From Planctomycetaceae bacterium (GTDB lineage Bacteria; Planctomycetota; Planctomycetia; Planctomycetales; Planctomycetaceae): 55,415 nt of DNA. The notes below the pieces were generated by a model, which ran no database searches, was not told the origin of the DNA, and saw only the letters and a list, made by a program, of their open reading frames with translations. Each line of letters starts with the position of its first letter. Within the stretch, counting starts at the first letter, position 1. This document shows positions 52,959-55,415 of this stretch, in pieces. Both the position numbers and the translations under genes were made by a program. Where the stretch lies: NCBI GenBank assembly GCA_020426505.1, contig JAGQPX010000077.1, positions 1-55,415 of the forward strand, in the 5' to 3' direction.

Positions 52959-53041
52959 ACCTTTCAAAGACTGGCTGCGTCTGAGCGTTTGCAATGGGAC
53001 AAGGCTTCAACAGGAAGCCGCACGACACACGAGAGATTCCA

Positions 53042-53161
53042 ATGTCATACCAATCAACTAACCAGAGCACTGCCGGCAGCTTCGCCGGCGAATCTGCTGA
53101 ACAGATTCAGAATCCGCTCTGCTCCGGGAAATCAAATTCCACGGGTCCGGGGAGGTTGTGA
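53042..53161 (+). CDS. Small open frame before the tRNA array
   Basis: A 39-codon frame from ATG 53042 to TGA 53159-53161, encoding a polar Ser/Gly-rich peptide (starts MSYQSTNQSTAGSFAG). A weak GAGAG site lies upstream, and a strong terminator begins 33 bases after the stop. The frame also contains a perfect GCCGGC hairpin (53072-53089), so the region may instead be a short structured RNA. I recognise no family. Confidence 0.35.
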   Translation: MSYQSTNQSTAGSFAGESAEQIQNPLCSGKSNSTGPGRL

Positions 53162-53193
53162 CATCAGGGAACCATGCAAGACATGCTCCACAG

Positions 53194-53221
53194 CCCGGTG
53201 TCACCCGACATCGGGTTTTTT
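53194..53221 (+). terminator. Intrinsic terminator before the tRNA array
   Basis: CCCGGTGTC (53194-53202) pairs with GACATCGGG (53207-53215) across a four-base loop with one G-U pair, followed by TTTTTT (53216-53221). It ends 19 bases before the first tRNA and separates the array from upstream transcription. Confidence 0.85.
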
Positions 53222-53240
53222 CGTGGACTGAGATCAACAC

Positions 53241-53312
53241 GGCTCGTTCGTCTATCGGAAAGGACACGGCCCTTTCAAGGCCGAGAGAGGGGTTCGACTC
53301 CCCTACGGGTCA
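53241..53312 (+). tRNA. tRNA-Glu (UUC)
   Basis: A 72-base cloverleaf. The acceptor GGCTCGT pairs with ACGGGTC (with two G-U pairs), and the discriminator is A. The anticodon loop CTTTCAA gives UUC at 53274-53276 with a CGGCC/GGCCG stem. The T-arm is GGGG-TTCGACT-CCCC. CCA is not encoded. Confidence 0.93.
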
Positions 53313-53315
53313 CTT

Positions 53316-53415
53316 GAGAGTGGAGAAAAGAGAGTTCAGAGTTGAGAGTGCTGGATTTGCGAGCGGTCTCCCGAATCTGACACTCTCAACTCTGGACACT
53401 CAACTCTCAACTCAA
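53316..53415. repeat. tRNA Glu-Ile spacer repeat, 7-base period
   Basis: The left arm at 53316-53350 is five exact heptamers (for example GAGAGTG, GAGAGTT). The right arm at 53381-53415 is five heptamers of complementary type (AACTCTC, CACTCTC). Together they form a long imperfect hairpin with about 30 bases between the arms. Confidence 0.85.
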
Positions 53416-53418
53416 CCC

Positions 53419-53491
53419 AGCCTGGTCGTCCAACGGTCAAGGACGCCGCTCTGATAAGGCGGAAACGAAGGTTCGACTCCTTCCCGGGCTA
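53419..53491 (+). tRNA. tRNA-Ile (GAU)
   Basis: The 73-base gene has acceptor AGCCTGG paired with CCGGGCT, and discriminator A. The anticodon loop CTGATAA gives GAU at 53453-53455, with U33 and A37 in place. The D-arm (GTCCAACGGTCAAGGAC) is almost the same as in the neighbouring tRNA-Glu and unlike common tRNA-Ile. CCA is not encoded; a perfect ATGCGGCG hairpin follows. Confidence 0.85.
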
Positions 53492-53637
53492 TGCGGCGTC
53501 CGCCGCATTGTGCTGTAGCAGGACAGGTGAGAGTAGGAACATCGCTCCGGCGAGTTCGGTTCAATGACAGAGAAGATGCGGAGACGAGATCACATGACAA
53601 CGACCCATCGATTGAAACACACACCGCGACCGTACAC

Positions 53638-53709
53638 GGGGTCGTGGTGTAACGGCAGCACAGCAGGCTTTTAACCTGCACAGTGGGGGTTCGAATCCCT
53701 CCGGCCTCA
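53638..53709 (+). tRNA. tRNA-Lys (UUU)
   Basis: Acceptor GGGGTCG pairs with CGGCCTC, discriminator A. The anticodon loop CTTTTAA gives UUU at 53670-53672 in a GCAGG/CCTGC stem. The D-arm GTGTAACGGCAGC resembles that of the tRNA-Gly in this array. The T-loop TTCGAAT is normal. CCA is not encoded. Confidence 0.92.
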
Positions 53710-53713
53710 GTTG

Positions 53714-53776
53714 GCTGATGGCAGTCGGCTCATGGCTTTTGGCCAACAGCCACAAGCCATCAGCCAATAGCCAACG
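53714..53776. repeat. tRNA Lys-Lys spacer repeat, 7-base period
   Basis: Nine consecutive heptamers in exact register fill the spacer: four of GCTGATG/GCTCATG type (53714-53741), then five of GCCAACA/GCCATCA type (53742-53776). The first half is complementary to the second (GGCTGATGGC with GCCATCAGCC), giving a hairpin with no separate loop. Confidence 0.9.
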
Positions 53777-53777
53777 C

Positions 53778-53850
53778 GGGATCGAGGTGTTAGCGGCAGC
53801 ACAGCCGGCTCTTAACCGGTCAGGTGAGGGTTCGAGCCCCTCCGGTCCCA
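53778..53850 (+). tRNA. tRNA-Lys (CUU)
   Basis: Acceptor GGGATCG pairs with CGGTCCC, discriminator A. The anticodon loop CTCTTAA gives CUU at 53811-53813, with a GCCGG/CCGGT stem. It shares the D-arm pattern of the preceding tRNA-Lys. CUU is redundant when UUU can wobble, so it is an accessory isoacceptor. CCA is not encoded. Confidence 0.92.
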
Positions 53851-53856
53851 CTTTGG

Positions 53857-53917
53857 GTTGAGAGTGCCTGCGATTGACAGTTCTCTCAACTCTCAACACC
53901 TGACTCTCAACTCGAAC
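53857..53917. repeat. tRNA Lys-Thr spacer repeat, 7-base period
   Basis: Heptamer units TCTCAAC recur at 53884, 53891 and 53905 in exact 7-base register; GTTGAGA at 53857 is the complementary left arm. The unit is the same family as in the Glu-Ile spacer. Confidence 0.8.
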
Positions 53918-53989
53918 GCACTGGTGGTCCAGCGGCGACGACTCCGCTCTCGTAAAGCGGCAACGTGGGTTCGACTCCCACCCGGTGCT
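53918..53989 (+). tRNA. tRNA-Thr (CGU)
   Basis: Acceptor GCACTGG pairs with CCGGTGC, discriminator T. The anticodon loop CTCGTAA gives CGU at 53951-53953 with a CCGCT/AGCGG stem. The D-arm GTCCAGCGGCGACGAC is like that of tRNA-Glu and tRNA-Ile. CCA is not encoded. Confidence 0.92.
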
Positions 53990-53994
53990 CTCGT

Positions 53995-54078
53995 GGAAGG
54001 CGGAAGTGGGAATTCGGAATGCCGAAGTGACGCTGAGACTCTTCTTTCCGCATTCCCCATTCCGACTTCCCCCTTCGA
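53995..54078. repeat. tRNA Thr-Gly spacer repeat, 7-base period
   Basis: The left arm at 53995-54029 has five heptamers (GGAAGTG, GGAATTC and similar). The right arm at 54044-54078 has five heptamers (CATTCCC, CATTCCG, ACTTCCC). Both keep the 7-base register exactly and are complementary to each other. Confidence 0.88.
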
Positions 54079-54082
54079 AAAC

Positions 54083-54153
54083 GTGCCCATGATGTAACGG
54101 CAGCCTATCGCCTTGCCATGGCGAAAGTGCGGGTTCAACTCCCGCTGGGCACT
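54083..54153 (+). tRNA. tRNA-Gly (GCC)
   Basis: A 71-base gene with a perfect acceptor stem GTGCCCA/TGGGCAC and discriminator T. The anticodon loop TTGCCAT gives GCC at 54115-54117 with a TCGCC/GGCGA stem. The T-loop is TTCAACT. CCA is not encoded. Confidence 0.93.
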
Positions 54154-54163
54154 CTTGAAGAAG

Positions 54164-54248
54164 GGAGTAGTAAGTAGGGAGTAGCGAGTAGTAGGGACAC
54201 CGATGAATGCCGCTGGCGAACTACTCGCTACTCCCTATTCACTACTCC
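54164..54248. repeat. tRNA Gly-Asn spacer repeat, 7-base period
   Basis: Left-arm heptamers GGAGTAG and TAAGTAG begin at 54164 and continue in register to 54191. The right arm has CTACTCG at 54221, CTACTCC at 54228 and 54242. The same units recur in the Ser-Gln spacer. Confidence 0.9.
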
Positions 54249-54254
54249 CTCTCG

Positions 54255-54326
54255 TGCGGTGTAGCCCAATGGTAAGGCGGCTCCCTGTTAAGGAGACGAT
54301 TGCAGGTTCGAATCCTGCCACCGCAG
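54255..54326 (+). tRNA. tRNA-Asn (GUU)
   Basis: The acceptor TGCGGTG/CACCGCA is perfect, with discriminator G. The anticodon loop CTGTTAA gives GUU at 54287-54289. The T-arm is GCAGG-TTCGAAT-CCTGC. CCA is not encoded. Confidence 0.93.
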
Positions 54327-54386
54327 CTCCGCCACGGGCGGTTTGTGCCTGCGGCAGCATGTCATCAGAGCACACAAGAACAAAAC

Positions 54387-54472
54387 GGGAGTCAACCGGC
54401 CGGATGAGGGGCCTGTCTCGAAAACAGGTGGTGAGTCACACTCACTTGTGGGTTCGAGTCCCACGGCTTCCG
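54387..54472 (+). tRNA. tRNA-Ser (CGA)
   Basis: An 86-base class II tRNA with a long variable arm (GTGAGTCACACTCAC). Acceptor GGGAGTC pairs with GGCTTCC, discriminator G. The anticodon loop CTCGAAA gives CGA at 54419-54421. CGA is redundant beside UGA. CCA is not encoded. Confidence 0.92.
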
Positions 54473-54481
54473 CCTTTGAAG

Positions 54482-54572
54482 GGAGTAGTAAGTAGGGAGT
54501 AGCGAATAGCAAGACAGCGTTGATCGCCCCTTGCGAACTACTCCCTACTCCCTACTCCCTGTTCGCTACTCC
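54482..54572. repeat. tRNA Ser-Gln spacer repeat, 7-base period
   Basis: The left arm at 54482-54509 uses the same heptamers as the Gly-Asn spacer (GGAGTAG, TAAGTAG). The right arm at 54538-54572 repeats CTACTCC four times with one CTGTTCG unit, in exact 7-base register. Confidence 0.92.
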
Positions 54573-54579
54573 CTCCCCC

Positions 54580-54654
54580 TGCGGGGTAGTTTCTGCTGGT
54601 AGAAAACCGCGGCTTTGAACCGCGAGTCCGCAGGTTCGATTCCTGCCCCCGCAA
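54580..54654 (+). tRNA. tRNA-Gln (UUG)
   Basis: Acceptor TGCGGGG pairs with CCCCGCA, discriminator A. The anticodon loop CTTTGAA gives UUG at 54615-54617 with a perfect CGCGG/CCGCG stem. The T-arm is GCAGG-TTCGATT-CCTGC. CCA is not encoded. Confidence 0.93.
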
Positions 54655-54662
54655 GTTGTGTC

Positions 54663-54770
54663 GTTGATCGGTTGATCAGATGAATGGATGATTAGCTGTG
54701 TCGTGATTCTGCGAGATTATTCCTTCCAGTCCGCTAATCAACCAGTCAACTCATTGATGGTCCGTTGATG
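54663..54770. repeat. Inverted repeat with 8-base periodic arms after tRNA-Gln
   Basis: The left arm at 54663-54694 is four octamers (GTTGATCG, GTTGATCA, GATGAATG type). The right arm around 54735-54770 repeats TAATCAAC and CAGTCAAC at an 8-base step. It is the only locus seen here with period 8. Confidence 0.75.
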
Positions 54771-54774
54771 TTGT

Positions 54775-55061
54775 TCGTCCAGCGGCGGTCGGGCTGCCCG
54801 GCTGGGTTGAGTAGCGGCTGTTCCGTGAATGGGATCTGACCGGACGACGTCAATTCGGTTACCGTGTGCGTCCCCCGTCGGGGATACCGACTGTCGCAGC
54901 GTGCCTCAGAGCCCCGACCGTCAGGGAGGGGACCGCAGGACACGCCGCCTCACCGCAATTCCCCGCCGACCACTCAAATGCCCTCCGCGATTAACCCGTA
55001 TGATCCGAAAAACGCTTTGCCTTCGAAGGGCCAATTCATCCACCAAATCAAGCTCGTCTGA
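54775..55061. other. Intergenic region with short hairpins
   Basis: No gene is recognised. TCGTCC (54775-54780) and GGACGA (54842-54847) are complementary and 73 bases apart end to end, the length of a tRNA, but no anticodon arm or T-loop fits. Further GC-rich hairpins occur, such as CCCC-CGTC-GGGG near 54875. The segment may be repeat or tRNA remnant. Confidence 0.35.
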
Positions 55062-55298
55062 TCAAGTAAACTCACGGAGCTTCCGTTCAATCAGTGCTTG
55101 CGCTCTTCGGTCGCCTGAGTAGAATCGCAGGGCCACTTCCCATTTCAGCCGTTCCTCGGAAACGTCGCCCAGTTGCTCGCGTAACTGCCGTGCATACGAA
55201 TCGCGTACCCAATGCAGCATGCCATGCATCCGACTCAGCCTCTCCGTCGGCGTCATCGCTGCGATGGCTTGCTGGTAGGTTTCTTCGACGAGTGACAT
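55062..55298 (-). CDS. Small hypothetical protein
   Basis: A 78-residue, probably helical protein starting at the ATG at 55298 (MSLVEETYQQAIAAMTPTER). It continues with HWVRDSYARQLREQLGD and ends WEVALRFYSGDRRAQALIER. The regular heptad spacing suggests a coiled coil or helix bundle. Similar small proteins are found beside toxin-antitoxin or nucleotidyltransferase genes, but no partner is visible before the window ends, 117 bases upstream of the start. The family is not named. Confidence 0.65.
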   Translation of the reverse strand: MSLVEETYQQAIAAMTPTERLSRMHGMLHWVRDSYARQLREQLGDVSEERLKWEVALRFYSGDRRAQALIERKLREFT

Positions 55299-55391
55299 GT
55301 ATGGCTTCTGTGTACCACATCATATCAGTTGTCGCGATCTACTAGAATCTTGTTGATAGACTTGAACGTGTTGGAATCGACAAGTGTCCTG

Positions 55392-55415
55392 GTAACCGTT
55401 CACACCCTGGGGAGG
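55392..55415. repeat. Right copy of 24-bp terminal inverted repeat
   Basis: This is the exact reverse complement of bases 2-25 and starts GTAACCGTTCACACCC reading into the presumed insertion sequence. The eight bases just inside each copy differ, so the two ends do not show a shared target duplication. Confidence 0.8.

Noticed and set aside
53316..54770. CRISPR array
   Set aside because: Units are only 7 to 8 bases long, contiguous, degenerate and inverted, with no spacers of typical size and no cas genes.
2..55415. A 55-kb composite transposon carrying all genes of the window
   Set aside because: The inverted 24-mers are better explained as contig ends at insertion-sequence copies. Housekeeping genes such as trpBA, mfd and xylB would be implausible cargo, and no shared target duplication is visible.

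Overview
The window is a chromosomal segment of a planctomycete (Planctomycetota, probably order Planctomycetales; genus not determinable by eye). The evidence is the gene content: a DUF1501 protein with a twin-arginine signal, a DUF1549/DUF1553 cytochrome protein, a ceramidase-like/PVC-type dehydrogenase/HEAT/cytochrome c fusion, several other exported c-type cytochromes, an exported WD40-caspase, and DUF6800 and DUF5658 type proteins. GC content is fairly high, and many genes follow a GGAG-like ribosome binding site. Both ends of the window carry the same 24-base sequence in inverted orientation, which looks like the terminus of an insertion sequence at two contig breaks.

Layout. Positions 1-1750: accessory DNA with a small DNA-binding-like gene, an overlapping cut-off frame and an IS5-family transposase. 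Positions 1900-10030: housekeeping genes, namely trpB-trpA behind a good promoter, csrA, xylB, a zinc-ribbon gene and mfd. Positions 10300-16200: DUF2200, a YdeI-like protein, two tandem di-haem cytochrome paralogues and a PQQ-propeller/EF-hand protein. Positions 16300-30450: the ceramidase fusion, a nested palindromic element, a methyltransferase, a second 57-residue CsrA, the DUF1501 and DUF1553 genes, a c-type cytochrome and an exported protein of unknown function. Positions 30500-35020: a Cys-rich secreted protein with a clear terminator, then a WD40-caspase and two small genes. Positions 35140-40470: a VCBS-sialidase fusion, a second sialidase, a candidate independent structured RNA with its own promoter and terminator, and a rhodanese. 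Positions 40630-48760: an export cluster with a TolC-like protein, an M50 protease joined to an adaptor, an HlyD adaptor and a GAF-like/HlyD protein, but no recognisable ABC or RND pump. Positions 48840-52960: a redoxin/cytochrome c/copper-monooxygenase fusion, an aldonolactone-oxidase-like flavoprotein and a YhhN protein. Positions 53040-55300: a small open frame with a terminator, nine tRNA genes, and a small hypothetical gene.

The most unusual feature is a set of intergenic inverted repeats whose arms are degenerate tandem repeats of 7, 8 or 9 bases. The unit sequence differs from locus to locus but the period is kept exactly. They fill most spacers of the tRNA array and recur at 6653, 24033, 24343, 38337 and 45506. 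Other candidates worth following are the RNA at 39641-39982, the pump-less export cluster, the exported caspase neighbourhood and the nested palindrome at 20640-20852. All functional statements rest on reading the sequence and on family knowledge; no database search was run.
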